A stretch of DNA of 64,000 nucleotides. Source: Shewanella litorisediminis (lineage in GTDB: Bacteria > Pseudomonadota > Gammaproteobacteria > Enterobacterales > Shewanellaceae). Numbering within the stretch: position 1 is the first letter of the stretch; each line of letters begins with the position of its first letter. Below, piece by piece: positions 56,261-64,000 of this stretch. The notes under the pieces are model-generated. The model made no database searches, was not told the origin of the DNA, and saw only the letters and a program-made list of their open reading frames with translations. Position numbers and translations under genes: made by a program. Location: the NCBI RefSeq assembly GCF_016834455.1, contig NZ_CP069213.1, positions 2,418,501 through 2,482,500 of the forward strand, read 5' to 3'.

Positions 56261-57271
56261 TCATTGCCCGTCCTGATTTCTCGGCCGACGACGCAGATCG
56301 CGGTATTCAAAGGATTGGGTGTGTATTCGATCCATGTCCAGGGCACACAGGAAGGCATATTCGGTCACCTTGGCGACCATATCGGGCTCACCGAATAAAA
56401 ACAGTCGCTTATCTCTGCCAAGCTCGTGCCGCTCCTTTAGAATTTGCGGCACCTCCATCAGGCGGACCCTGTGATTGTCGATACGGTCAGCATCACTCAC
56501 GGCCGAAATCAGCCCCTGATAGTGCAATGCCTTGTGCTCCAGCATCAACTTAAGCAGGGTGCGATGCAGATAAAGGTCGTCCAGATACTTGCCCCAATGA
56601 TAGAGACTGATTGGCTTTTGATGACCGCTCTCCAGTGCCGATTGCACCAATCCCAGCGCGGGGCCAATACCTGTGCCAAAGGCCACCACAATCAGCTCAT
56701 CGCTCCCATAGGTTCCCTGGTAATTACAACGTCCCCAGGGGCGGGTAAGCGACAAGCTGCCCCCTACCTTGACCTCGTCGCACAGCCACTGACTGAAGCG
56801 ACCATTGCGCTTTCGCCGCACATGCACAGCGAAGGTGCCTTCACCCTGCCCCTGCGCAATACCATAGGTGCGCCCCACGCCTTCGGGGCCACGAATACCG
56901 GTACAAAGTCCGGGACTGTATTGAATATCTGAGTCGGGCTTAATCACCAGGCGGGTAACATCCTCACTCAGACTGAGCTTATCAAGGAGCCGCGCACTGA
57001 CATAAGTCTCCTCGGCAGGACTGCTGAATTTCATGCCCTGTTTGGCCACACACTGACAGGCGTACACCAGCTGCTGCGCTTTCAAGTCGGCTTCCAGTCC
57101 CTTCTGAGCCTTGGGGGCAATCTTGCCTTCGTCCAGACGCAGCAAACAACTGCGACACTGACCTTTGGTACAGGAGTAATTGATTGGGTGGCCGAGGCGT
57201 TTGAGGGCACTCAGAACGGTTTCGCCGGATTCGGCATGGAAGCGCTGGTTATCCAAAAAAAACAGCGTCAT
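56261..57271 (-). CDS. 2Fe-2S ferredoxin/flavin reductase fusion
   Basis: A 336-residue electron-transfer protein. The N-terminal plant-type ferredoxin has Cys34, Cys39, Cys42 (YSCTKGQCRSC) and Cys72 (LVYACQC), the standard C-x4-C-x2-C-x29-C spacing. An FNR-like FAD domain follows (VTRLVIKPDSDIQYSPG, GRTYGIAQG) and a NAD(P)-binding domain with AFGTGIGPALGLVQSA. The layout is that of reductase components of oxygenases (phenol hydroxylase, BenC type), but no oxygenase is adjacent. A 129-base gap separates it from the membrane-protein gene upstream on the same strand. Confidence 0.87.
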   Translation of the reverse strand: MTLFFLDNQRFHAESGETVLSALKRLGHPINYSCTKGQCRSCLLRLDEGKIAPKAQKGLEADLKAQQLVYACQCVAKQGMKFSSPAEETYVSARLLDKLSLSEDVTRLVIKPDSDIQYSPGLCTGIRGPEGVGRTYGIAQGQGEGTFAVHVRRKRNGRFSQWLCDEVKVGGSLSLTRPWGRCNYQGTYGSDELIVVAFGTGIGPALGLVQSALESGHQKPISLYHWGKYLDDLYLHRTLLKLMLEHKALHYQGLISAVSDADRIDNHRVRLMEVPQILKERHELGRDKRLFLFGEPDMVAKVTEYAFLCALDMDRIHTQSFEYRDLRRRPRNQDGQ

Positions 57272-57400
57272 GTGTTGTATGGTTCTCCCTGCCGGGAAGG
57301 GGTTGGGCGCTTCAAGATGCTGACTTAGCCCGGCCTTGTCAAGTGAAGCTTAAAAGAGAGGGAGTCACGTCAAATGCGTTGCATGAGTTACGCCACAGAA

Positions 57401-58096
57401 TCATTTGCGCCACAGGTAGTGACGGTCAGAGTAATCGCTGAGCCATTGGGGACGATATACCACAAGCAGGGTAACAGCCATGCCGTTGAGTAAGGCTTCG
57501 GGAAACACCATCAGCACCGACAGAGAAAAATAATCCTGCCACAATACGGCTGCCGACTGCATGCCGGTAACCCACAGCCACAGCGACCAAAGGCCTTGGT
57601 GACTCACCTGAGAAACACCAGCGTTGAAAAAACCACCGACGAATATCAGCACAAACACATTGCCCGGCAACCAATAAAAGCCGCGATTATGGATAATAAA
57701 GGCCAGATACAGTGGCAAACACACCCCCATTAGGGCATAGGCTCCGAAGAGCCCCGGCTGCTTCAACACCAGAAGGCAGTAAAAGGCGCAGGGCAGTAAC
57801 GCCAGCACAGAGGCAAGACGCCAGGAAAACATCAACATCAGGGTAACCAGGCCTAAGAAGTGAAGCTGCAGCAGATCATGGACCCCGGCATTAAAGAGCC
57901 ACAGTCCCATTATGGCGCTGAGGGTTATCAGAGCCCTCAGTTGCCTTTCCTTATCGGCCATCAGGCTCAGCATTGCCTCGGCGGGCCAGACAATCCACAA
58001 CCAAATAGCCAGCAAAGCAGACGCCACACCATCGGCGAAGATGAAGGTGAAGCGCCAGTCGATACTGCCCCACAGATTTTGCCAAAACTCAGCCAT
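57401..58096 (-). CDS. CbiM-like/COG3235 integral membrane protein
   Basis: A 231-residue inner-membrane protein with about 6-7 helices (VASALLAIWLWIVWPAEAML, LRALITLSAIMGLWLFNAG, LGLVTLMLMFSWRLASVLALL, YALMGVCLPLYLAFIIHN, VLIFVGGFFNAGVSQVSHQG, LLNGMAVTLLVVY). It resembles the energy-coupling-factor permease/CbiM-like group labelled COG3235, often seen near metal uptake genes; here no ABC partner lies nearby. MVFPEALLNGMAV is a family-like motif. Start ATG at 58096. Substrate unknown. Confidence 0.7.
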   Translation of the reverse strand: MAEFWQNLWGSIDWRFTFIFADGVASALLAIWLWIVWPAEAMLSLMADKERQLRALITLSAIMGLWLFNAGVHDLLQLHFLGLVTLMLMFSWRLASVLALLPCAFYCLLVLKQPGLFGAYALMGVCLPLYLAFIIHNRGFYWLPGNVFVLIFVGGFFNAGVSQVSHQGLWSLWLWVTGMQSAAVLWQDYFSLSVLMVFPEALLNGMAVTLLVVYRPQWLSDYSDRHYLWRK

Positions 58097-58174
58097 GGAA
58101 AATCGTTGATTCCCGAGTGAATATGGTTACTCTTGATGACAGTGATTATCACCGATTTTTGGGGAATTAAAACT

Positions 58175-58612
58175 GTGCTATTCAAAATCGGCCCCCTGGT
58201 ATTCTGGGCCTTGCTGCTGACAGGCTGCGCTGCATCCACCGAATCCAATGTCGAGCCAGAGGCAAAATATGAAGGCGTTATTCGCGATAAGCTGACCACC
58301 AGCATTGCCGAGAATGGCCTTAAGCTCTTTACTTACAGTGTCAGTAATACCCAGGCAATGCCGCCAATATCGGTACAGACGCTGGAATTGACCGGCCGCG
58401 ACCGACGAAAACGCTCATCCGGCCCTGACTTAACCGAATGGACAGAGCAAATTGAACTTGGACTGAAGCGTACCCTTGCCATGTCGGGCTTTTGCCGTGA
58501 AGGCAGCATAGAGATTAGTCGACTCATTCAGGTCGACAGAGCCGAAATTCGCGGAGAATGCACCGAAGGCGCCACCGACGAAGACAGGCAACGCTTTGGA
58601 AGACAGGGTTAA
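58175..58612 (+). CDS. small lipoprotein of unknown function
   Basis: A 145-residue predicted lipoprotein. From GTG 58175 the signal is MLFKIGPLVFWALLLTGCAAS, with lipobox LLTGC and Cys near residue 18. ATG 58133 or 58136 would add 13-14 residues without a ribosome site, while GGGGAA sits about 9 bases before the GTG. The mature part contains a Cys pair (SGFCREGS, RGECTEGA) that may form a disulfide. I do not recognise the family. Divergent from the CbiM-like gene with a 78-base gap; DUF2986 follows 69 bases later. Confidence 0.7.
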   Translation: MLFKIGPLVFWALLLTGCAASTESNVEPEAKYEGVIRDKLTTSIAENGLKLFTYSVSNTQAMPPISVQTLELTGRDRRKRSSGPDLTEWTEQIELGLKRTLAMSGFCREGSIEISRLIQVDRAEIRGECTEGATDEDRQRFGRQG

Positions 58613-58681
58613 CGCGCCAGAGCAGTGGCATTTTCGGCGCTGCTTGGGTAGTATTCGCCGCTCGATTGCGCGGAGCTTAAT

Positions 58682-58921
58682 ATGAACAGAAGACAGGCAC
58701 TGATAAAGAAAATGGCCAAACGCACCAAGGCCAGAGAAAACAAGAAAGAAAAGCCCAACGCAGGTGCGACAAAAGACAGATATATCTCCAAAGCTGAGCG
58801 CGCCAAACTGGAAGCAGAAGCACAGGCAGCTGAGGTAAAGCTTGCTGACGCATCGAGCAGTGAAACTGATATTGATGCCGATGTTATTGATGCCGACGTT
58901 GCCGCTGGTACAGGCAACTGA
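58682..58921 (+). CDS. DUF2986-family small basic/acidic protein
   Basis: A 79-residue protein matching DUF2986: a strongly basic head MNRRQALIKKMAKRTKARENKKEKPN and KDRYISKAERAKLEAEA, then an acidic, Asp/Ala-rich tail DIDADVIDADVAAGTGN. Such proteins occur in Shewanella and Vibrio with no known role; the head looks suited to nucleic-acid binding, as inference. ATG 58682 follows GGAGC. It ends just before a terminator. Confidence 0.8.
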   Translation: MNRRQALIKKMAKRTKARENKKEKPNAGATKDRYISKAERAKLEAEAQAAEVKLADASSSETDIDADVIDADVAAGTGN

Positions 58922-58989
58922 GTCAATGCCCGGCGCCCCGAATGGTGGGCGCGATTGCAAGCCCGGCATTTTCCAGCATTTCGCCTGAT

Positions 58990-59018
58990 AAAAGAGGCTC
59001 CTTTACGGAGCCTCTTTT
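58990..59018. terminator. bidirectional terminator between DUF2986 and MATE genes
   Basis: AAAAGAGGCTCC (58990-59001), loop TTTAC, GGAGCCTCTTTT (59007-59018): a perfect 12-base stem between converging genes. Confidence 0.92.
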
Positions 59019-59045
59019 ATGTCATCAACGCCTTGAACAGGCCTA

Positions 59046-60563
59046 TCAAACCTTATCTTTTGGCACTGCACCCGCTTCAGGTGGGCTGGTCTCGGGCACA
59101 ACCAAAAACTCCGTCGCTTCCTGCGCGCCAATACAGTCTTTCTCCTCGGTGTGCGTCGCCATCTGCACAAAAGATGAAGACAGTGGGCTGCTGCTGGCAG
59201 GTACCACCTCTTCGTCGGCCTCTTGCTCAACTGTATCTCGGTGGCCCTCAAAAGACGCCACCAGACGATAGGCCGTATAGACGCCGGCAACACCGAACAG
59301 CACTGAGCCCAGTACCTGACCAATCAACACTCCATATACGCCGCCGTATTGGGCGCCAAGCCAGATAAAGGGCAAAGTCCCCAGGGTAGCCTTGCCCACA
59401 TTAAACACCGTGGAATACTTGGCTTTACCCAGGTTATTGAACGACGCATTGGCCACAAAAAGCGCCCCGGAGAACACAAAAAACACGGCAATATAGGTCA
59501 GGAAAAAGCCGATAAATTCCGCCGAGTCCCCCTTAAGGTCAAACGCCCTGATAATCAGGTCCTGGGCCAAAAACAGCAATAAGGCCATGCCTGCCACATA
59601 GGCCGTACAAAACAGCAGCGATTGGGTTAAACAATCCCTGAGCCTGTCGTAGCGCCGGGCACCAAAATTTTGTCCAACGATAGGGCCAATGGCCCCGGAA
59701 AGGGCAAAGATCATCCCAAAGGCCACAGGGGTCAAACGCCCCAGCACGGCCCATCCCGCCACATAGGCATCACCATAGTCAGCGATGGCGCGGGTCATAA
59801 AACCGTTACCTATTGGGGTTGCCACATTGGTGAGCATGGCCGGCCCGGCAATGGCGAAAATCGGCTTTAAGTCGCCAACAAAAGCATCGAGGGTGGGTTT
59901 GCTGCCGAGCCCATGTTTAACAAACACGCCGCGCCCGGCCACCAACATCACGGATAAACGCGCCAGCACAGAGGCAACAGCCGCCCCTTCGATGCCCATG
60001 GCGAGCACAAAAATCAATATGGGGTCGAGCACCAGGTTGACGCCGCCCCCCACCAGAGTAGACACCATCGACAGTTTGGCATCCCCTACCGCTCTGAGCG
60101 CGGCGCCAAGGGCCATGGCAAGGCAGATAAAGGGCAATGAAGGCACCAGAATGCGCAGATAATCTGCGGCAAGTTCTGCTGTGTGCCCGGTGGCGCCCAC
60201 CAGCGTCAAAAGTGCCGGGATATTGAGGGACACCAGCAAAGACACGAGGCAGGAGACTGCCAGGGTCACCAGCAGCGAACTCATCAGCAGCCGTTTGGCG
60301 TGTTCAGTTTCCCTTGCGCCTATGGCCCGGGATACCTGTGCACCCAAAGCGATGGATAATCCAATACCGATGGAGGTGGTAAAAAACGAGATGGTACCTG
60401 CGTAGCCCACGGCCGCGGCAAGTTCTGCTTCCCCGAGTAAGCTGAGAAAAAAAATGTCCAGCAAGTCCACCACAAACAGCGCCGAAATGCCCACCGCAGC
60501 GGTGGAACTCATCACCAGAATGTGGCGCAGTATTGAACCTTCAACAAATTTTGCTTGGGTCAT
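59046..60563 (-). CDS. MATE-family multidrug/solute exporter
   Basis: A 505-residue exporter with 12 membrane helices, driven by Na+ or H+. Family marks include GYAGTISFFTTSIGIGLSIALGAQVSRAIG (split), GVNLVLDPILIFVLAMGIEGAAVAS (split) and GAIGPIVGQNFGARRYDRL. After the last helix comes an unusual hydrophilic tail of about 65 residues (HRDTVEQEADEEVVPASSSP to the end) rich in Glu, Ser and Pro. ATG 60563 with AGGACCC upstream; the frame opens to 60605 inside the neighbouring gene. It begins 11 bases after the kch-like stop, so the two may be cotranscribed. Confidence 0.9.
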   Translation of the reverse strand: MTQAKFVEGSILRHILVMSSTAAVGISALFVVDLLDIFFLSLLGEAELAAAVGYAGTISFFTTSIGIGLSIALGAQVSRAIGARETEHAKRLLMSSLLVTLAVSCLVSLLVSLNIPALLTLVGATGHTAELAADYLRILVPSLPFICLAMALGAALRAVGDAKLSMVSTLVGGGVNLVLDPILIFVLAMGIEGAAVASVLARLSVMLVAGRGVFVKHGLGSKPTLDAFVGDLKPIFAIAGPAMLTNVATPIGNGFMTRAIADYGDAYVAGWAVLGRLTPVAFGMIFALSGAIGPIVGQNFGARRYDRLRDCLTQSLLFCTAYVAGMALLLFLAQDLIIRAFDLKGDSAEFIGFFLTYIAVFFVFSGALFVANASFNNLGKAKYSTVFNVGKATLGTLPFIWLGAQYGGVYGVLIGQVLGSVLFGVAGVYTAYRLVASFEGHRDTVEQEADEEVVPASSSPLSSSFVQMATHTEEKDCIGAQEATEFLVVPETSPPEAGAVPKDKV

Positions 60564-60574
60564 GGAGGGTCCTG

Positions 60575-61411
60575 TTACAACTCTTTTTGCAGCTCGCTGC
60601 CGCACTTACTGCAATACTCTGCATCTTGATCGTGGCCGGTTTTCAAGCAGTTACTGCAACGTCTCAGATCCCGGTTACGGCCAATTTCCTGGGAAATCTC
60701 CGCGGTGAGTATGCCGGTGGGGATGGCGATAATTGAGTAACCTATCAGCATGGTCAGGGCAGCGATGGCCTGGCCCAGTTCAGTCTTGGGGGTTATGTCA
60801 CCATAACCCACAGTGGTAATGGTCACTATGGTCCAGTAGATGGACTTGGGAATGGACGAAAACCCGTTTTCAGGGCCTTCGACCATGTACATGATGGCAC
60901 TGAGCACCATGATGATAAGGCTGACCGAGAAGAAAAACAGGAATACCTTGCGGCTGGACTGCATCATGGCCTTAAGCAGCAGATTTCCCTCACTGAGGTA
61001 TCTGAGCAGTTTAAGCACCCTGAAAATTCTGAACAGCCTGAGCACCCGGATGATGAGGGTAAAATTGGCGCCCGGGAAAAAGAGCGCAAGATAACTTGGC
61101 AACACAGACAAGAGGTCCACAATGCCGTAAAAACTGCGCATGTACTGCCAGCGGTGGGCGCTGCAATAAATTCTTAGCCCATATTCCAGGGTAAAAATGA
61201 CCGTGAAAATCCACTCGAGTACATGAATAAGCTCACCCCAGCGGGCATTAATGCTGGAGACAGTGTCCAGCAGCACCAGGGTTACACTGGCGATGATGCA
61301 CAGGATCAGCGCCAAATCAAACCGGCGGCCCGCCGGCGTATCTGTACCAAAAATGATTATCCTGAGTTTTTTCTTGAGTTCACTCTCAGCAGCGGCCTCG
61401 GCTTGGCTCAT
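60575..61411 (-). CDS. voltage-gated potassium channel with zinc-ribbon tail
   Basis: A 278-residue six-helix channel subunit. S4 is an arginine-rich helix, RVLRLFRIFRVLKLLRYLS, that senses voltage; the pore has the K+ filter TTVGYGDITP after S5, and S6 is ALTMLIGYSIIAIPTGILTA. The cytoplasmic tail ends with CSNC...CSKCGSEL, a small four-Cys zinc-ribbon. ATG 61411 (MSQAEAAAESELKKK) follows AGGGAAC; a frame extending to 61462 is ignored. The MATE exporter gene follows after 11 bases. Divergent from the L,D-transpeptidase gene. Confidence 0.9.
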   Translation of the reverse strand: MSQAEAAAESELKKKLRIIIFGTDTPAGRRFDLALILCIIASVTLVLLDTVSSINARWGELIHVLEWIFTVIFTLEYGLRIYCSAHRWQYMRSFYGIVDLLSVLPSYLALFFPGANFTLIIRVLRLFRIFRVLKLLRYLSEGNLLLKAMMQSSRKVFLFFFSVSLIIMVLSAIMYMVEGPENGFSSIPKSIYWTIVTITTVGYGDITPKTELGQAIAALTMLIGYSIIAIPTGILTAEISQEIGRNRDLRRCSNCLKTGHDQDAEYCSKCGSELQKEL

Positions 61412-61575
61412 GGGTTCCCTGACGTCCTTGGAATGGCTCTGAATCGCCCCACAGTGTGCCATGGCAATCCATCAGGCTCAAAAACAATTCTCAATGCAGT
61501 TTTCAGCCGCCGCCGCCTTGGGTAGAATCCAAACCAGCACGTCCTGTGCGTAAAATAGGGTGGATTGAGGATTTC

Positions 61576-62073
61576 ATGTTTCGTCAGCTGTTGGTGTTAT
61601 TGCTGCTGGTCAGTGCCAGTGTGCAGGCAAATGCAATTAAACCGGGCCAGAAAGTGGACCTGGTGGTGGTCAACAAAGCAGAAGCACAGATGCAGGTGTT
61701 TTACCGCGGTGAGCTGATTAAGAGTTATCGCATTGCCATGGGTGACAACCCCAAGGGGCATAAACTCAAAGAAGGCGATCAGCGCACGCCCCAGGGCCGC
61801 TACCTGCTGGACTTTAAAAAAGCCGACAGCGCCTATTACCGCTCGATTCATATCTCGTATCCCAACGACGAAGACATACTGCGTGCCAAGGCCCTCGGCA
61901 TCAGCCCCGGCGGCGCCATCATGATCCATGGCCAGGACCCCAAATCGCCCCTCAGCGCCGAAGAAGCACAAAAGTACAACTGGACCAACGGCTGTATCGC
62001 TGTCACCAACAGAGATATGGATGAGCTGTGGCAATTGATTGACCCCGGCACCCCTATCGAAATCTGGCCCTGA
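61576..62073 (+). CDS. L,D-transpeptidase (YkuD domain)
   Basis: A 165-residue periplasmic enzyme that cross-links peptidoglycan or acts on murein lipoprotein. The signal peptide is MFRQLLVLLLLVSASVQANA. The YkuD domain shows RIAMGDNPKGHKLKEGDQRTPQG, split, the active-site His in IMIHGQDPKSPLS and the Cys motif NWTNGCIAVTNRDMDEL. ATG 61576 with TGAGGAT; the frame opens further upstream in a region overlapping the divergent channel gene. A YecM gene begins 7 bases later, so the pair is likely one transcript. Confidence 0.92.
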   Translation: MFRQLLVLLLLVSASVQANAIKPGQKVDLVVVNKAEAQMQVFYRGELIKSYRIAMGDNPKGHKLKEGDQRTPQGRYLLDFKKADSAYYRSIHISYPNDEDILRAKALGISPGGAIMIHGQDPKSPLSAEEAQKYNWTNGCIAVTNRDMDELWQLIDPGTPIEIWP

Positions 62074-62080
62074 GGTAAGG

Positions 62081-62641
62081 ATGCAACTGGAATCACTGTT
62101 AACAAGCTGGTCCGAATTTGAGACCCGCATACTCGCGCTGGTTGATAAACTGGGCTTAACCGAGCTCGGCCTTGAGTGCGACCATGCCTCACTCAGGGTG
62201 AACACCCGTGAGGCGGCCGAACAACTGGCAACCGGCTTTGCCAGTCTGGGCGATGTCATCAGCAACAACATCATTAATGGGCGTCCCATTCTGATCTTCA
62301 AGCTCAACAAACCACTTCGCCTCGGCCCTTTCAATGTGCCCTGTATCGAACTGCCCTACCCCGGCAGCAAGCAGTACCCCAATGACGGCTGGGAACACAT
62401 AGAGCTGGTATTGCCCTGCGGCGCCACAGACTGCGACGGACTGGAGCAGGCTCTTATCGCCAAATCCCCTGCGATGGGTGCCGTGCTGGCCGGGGACTCT
62501 CCCTTCAAGGTCAAGCGAAGCTCACCCCAGGGTGAGGCCGAACGTCTGCCCAACCCGACGCTTGCCTTTGGTCTGGATGGACTGACGGTTAAGGTGCATC
62601 CCCATGGAATCGAGGCTATTGTTGCCAGCGAGCAGGTTTAA
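62081..62641 (+). CDS. yecM: YecM-family VOC protein
   Basis: A 186-residue single-domain protein of the YecM group within the VOC/glyoxalase superfamily; a metal site is predicted for the family but its substrate is not known. Landmarks: LGLTELGLECDHASLRVNT, GRPILIFKLNKPLRLGPFNVPCIELPYPGSK (in parts), GWEHIELVLPCG and LPNPTLAFGLDGLTVKVHPHG. ATG 62081 has GGTAAGG before it and lies 7 bases past the transpeptidase stop. Followed by a 196-base gap with a large inverted repeat. Confidence 0.88.
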   Translation: MQLESLLTSWSEFETRILALVDKLGLTELGLECDHASLRVNTREAAEQLATGFASLGDVISNNIINGRPILIFKLNKPLRLGPFNVPCIELPYPGSKQYPNDGWEHIELVLPCGATDCDGLEQALIAKSPAMGAVLAGDSPFKVKRSSPQGEAERLPNPTLAFGLDGLTVKVHPHGIEAIVASEQV

Positions 62642-62694
62642 AACTGGCACACAAGCCAGCGCTACGCACTTAACAACATGATTATCCTGACAGT

Positions 62695-62719
62695 GTTTTG
62701 TCTGGCGAACAGACAAAAC
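62695..62719. repeat. 10-base perfect inverted repeat upstream of the mutarotase gene
   Basis: GTTTTGTCTG (62695-62704), GCGAA, CAGACAAAAC (62710-62719). Neither strand has a T-run following, so it is more like an operator than a terminator. It is centred about 131 bases before ATG 62838. Confidence 0.6.
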
Positions 62720-62837
62720 CGCCAAATAGCGCCTGAAGCGGTTTATCAGCGCCGACGTTCTTGGGTAAAGTAGGCGGCAATTTCATACTCTGCGTGGCCC
62801 TGCCACGCCTTAACCACCTGAATGGAGGCAGTCATCC

Positions 62838-63683
62838 ATGGCGTCGGTGACCAGCAAAAAACACCCCCAGGGACTCGATTACATTGAAGTCTCTACCACC
62901 CTGTGCAAGGCACGGATTTTTCTGCAGGGCGCTCAGATAGATTTCTTCCAACCCACGGGAAAACCGCCTTTGCTTTGGGTCTCAGAAGCGGATGATTATC
63001 TTCCCGGCAGCGGTATCCGTGGAGGGGTGCCCGTGTGCTGGCCCTGGTTTGGGATGCACACTAACCCGGAGTTTCCCCAGCATGGCTTTGCCCGCACCCG
63101 CCTGTGGCATCTCAAGCACAGCCATATCCATAATGAAGAGGTCGAGCTGGTATTTGGACTGGAGATTGCGGCAGCAGACCGCCAATTCTGGCCCCACAAC
63201 ACCGAGGTGGAGGTGCATTTTCGCCTCACAGAGACCCTGAGCGTGTCTCTGGTGAACCGCAACCGGGGTGACAGCCACGTCAGCCTGACCCAGGCGCTGC
63301 ACAGCTATTTCCCCATCAGGGATATACACGCGCTCAGCGCCAGGGGTTTCAGCGGCGCCAAGTACATTGAGTTCGGTGAAGGCCCCTATGCCCAGGAAGG
63401 CGATGAGGTGAGGTTCGACCGGGAAACCGACAGGGTCTACACCGACCTTGGCCCCCGCCAGACCCTGCACACGCCGGACGGTGTGATTGAAGTCAGTCGC
63501 GAGCACAGCCAGTCGGCGGTACTCTGGAACCCCTGGATTGATAAGTCACAGCGTTTGGCCCGCTTCAGGGATGACGACTACCTCACCATGGTGTGCCTGG
63601 AAGCGGCCAATGTACTGGAAGACAAAGTAGAGCTGGCAGCGGGTCAAACCCATACCCTCACGACCCATATTCGGTGGCGCTGA
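62838..63683 (+). CDS. D-hexose-6-phosphate mutarotase (YeaD-like aldose epimerase)
   Basis: A 281-residue beta-sandwich enzyme that interconverts anomers of hexose-6-phosphates. Marks of the family: GGVPVCWPWFGMHTNPEFPQHGFART (split; substrate Arg and His), LTQALHSYFPIRDIHALSARGFSG (split) and VLWNPWIDKSQRLARFRDDDY with the catalytic Glu nearby in MVCLEAANV. ATG 62838 follows GGAGGCAG. In E. coli yeaD follows gapA; here there is no gapA. A terminator follows at 63719-63746. Confidence 0.9.
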   Translation: MASVTSKKHPQGLDYIEVSTTLCKARIFLQGAQIDFFQPTGKPPLLWVSEADDYLPGSGIRGGVPVCWPWFGMHTNPEFPQHGFARTRLWHLKHSHIHNEEVELVFGLEIAAADRQFWPHNTEVEVHFRLTETLSVSLVNRNRGDSHVSLTQALHSYFPIRDIHALSARGFSGAKYIEFGEGPYAQEGDEVRFDRETDRVYTDLGPRQTLHTPDGVIEVSREHSQSAVLWNPWIDKSQRLARFRDDDYLTMVCLEAANVLEDKVELAAGQTHTLTTHIRWR

Positions 63684-63718
63684 GCCGCCAACGGCCTTGA
63701 ACCAAACCCTATTTCCCC

Positions 63719-63746
63719 AAAAACGCGCCCTGTGCGCGTTTTTTAT
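63719..63746 (+). terminator. intrinsic terminator after the mutarotase gene
   Basis: AAAACGCGC (63720-63728), 5-base loop, GCGCGTTTT (63734-63742), more T. Ends the mutarotase transcript. Confidence 0.88.
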
Positions 63747-63874
63747 TGCCTGAAATTCCTCTCTTGTCGGTACACCAACGCAAGCCCAAGCAGGTTGGCC
63801 GGATTTCTCATTGCCTAATGTGTACGTTCGTGCAAGATTTATTAACAGTAATATAACAATAACGAGGAACACTC

Positions 63875-64000
63875 ATGCACAACAAGACTCGAAAACACTG
63901 GCTGCCATCGGCAGTCGCTCTGGCCGTGGCACTGCAACTGGGGGGCTGTTTTTCTGACAGCGAAGACAGTCCGCAAACACCGCCGCCTCCGGTTGTGACG
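63875..64000 (+). CDS. putative lipoprotein (start only)
   Basis: The first 42 residues of a protein cut by the window edge: MHNKTRKHWLPSAVALAVAL then QLGGCFSDSEDSPQTPPPPVV. A lipoprotein signal with lipobox QLGGC puts the lipidated Cys at residue 25, and a Ser/Asp/Pro-rich linker follows. GAGGAAC lies before the ATG. What follows the linker cannot be seen, so no function is offered. Confidence 0.7.
   Translation, partial: MHNKTRKHWLPSAVALAVALQLGGCFSDSEDSPQTPPPPVVT

Overview
The window looks like a gammaproteobacterial chromosome of the Shewanella type, roughly 54% G+C by impression. Gene content and order support this: rluE-nudJ-mnmA-hflD-purB, ppsA/ppsR-aroH, ybgC-tolQRAB-pal-cpoB followed by a tRNA-Lys array, motY next to rnt, a LiuR-type operator before leucine dehydrogenase, a HexR-type operator between ppsA and ppsR, and a CrbS/CrbR-acs acetate module. 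Most of it is ordinary core genome. I found no CRISPR array, prophage, integron or defence island. The one clear mobile element is an IS481-type insertion sequence at 42640-43840.

Layout. 1-10 kb: 5' part of monomeric isocitrate dehydrogenase, the RNA-modification/purine block, the ribosomal oxygenase roxA, leucine dehydrogenase with an unusual leader, and a MarR regulator. 10-18 kb: YdiJ-type 2-hydroxyacid dehydrogenase, ppsA and its regulator ppsR, and aroH. 18-27 kb: thioesterase, response regulator (crbR), a PuuB-like oxidase, the symporter-fused hybrid kinase (crbS), and acs. 27-32 kb: radD, grxA, an orphan GAF histidine kinase and a DcaP-like porin. 31.85-32.70 kb: eight identical tRNA-Lys(UUU) genes. 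32.8-38.1 kb: the Tol-Pal operon. 38-44 kb: a prolyl oligopeptidase lipoprotein, a candidate small RNA, motY, rnt and the IS. 44-54 kb: peroxiredoxin, Na+/H+ antiporter, upp, purMN, nagD, an M28 peptidase and asnB. 54-64 kb: small conserved genes, an Fe-S flavin reductase, membrane proteins, MATE and K+ channel genes, an L,D-transpeptidase, a YecM protein, a hexose-6-P mutarotase, and the start of a lipoprotein gene.

How genes work together. CrbS, CrbR and Acs form the acetate-utilisation switch. PpsA and PpsR form an enzyme and modifier pair at the glycolysis/gluconeogenesis branch, and aroH uses the PEP. TolQRAB-Pal-CpoB is the envelope constriction machine, and the tRNA-Lys genes follow it from their own promoter.

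Points most worth a second look: (1) a shared 7-2-7 inverted repeat upstream of both acs and crbR, a candidate CrbR box; (2) the IS481-type insertion with a 7-bp target duplication that replaced the last residues of RNase T, whose original 3' end survives on the far side; (3) a plus-strand intrinsic terminator at 40824-40853 with no gene feeding it, suggesting an sRNA; (4) an intrinsic terminator between the LiuR-type operator and the leucine dehydrogenase start; (5) several long perfect inverted repeats that do not look like terminators. Gene calls rest on reading protein motifs; no database search was possible.
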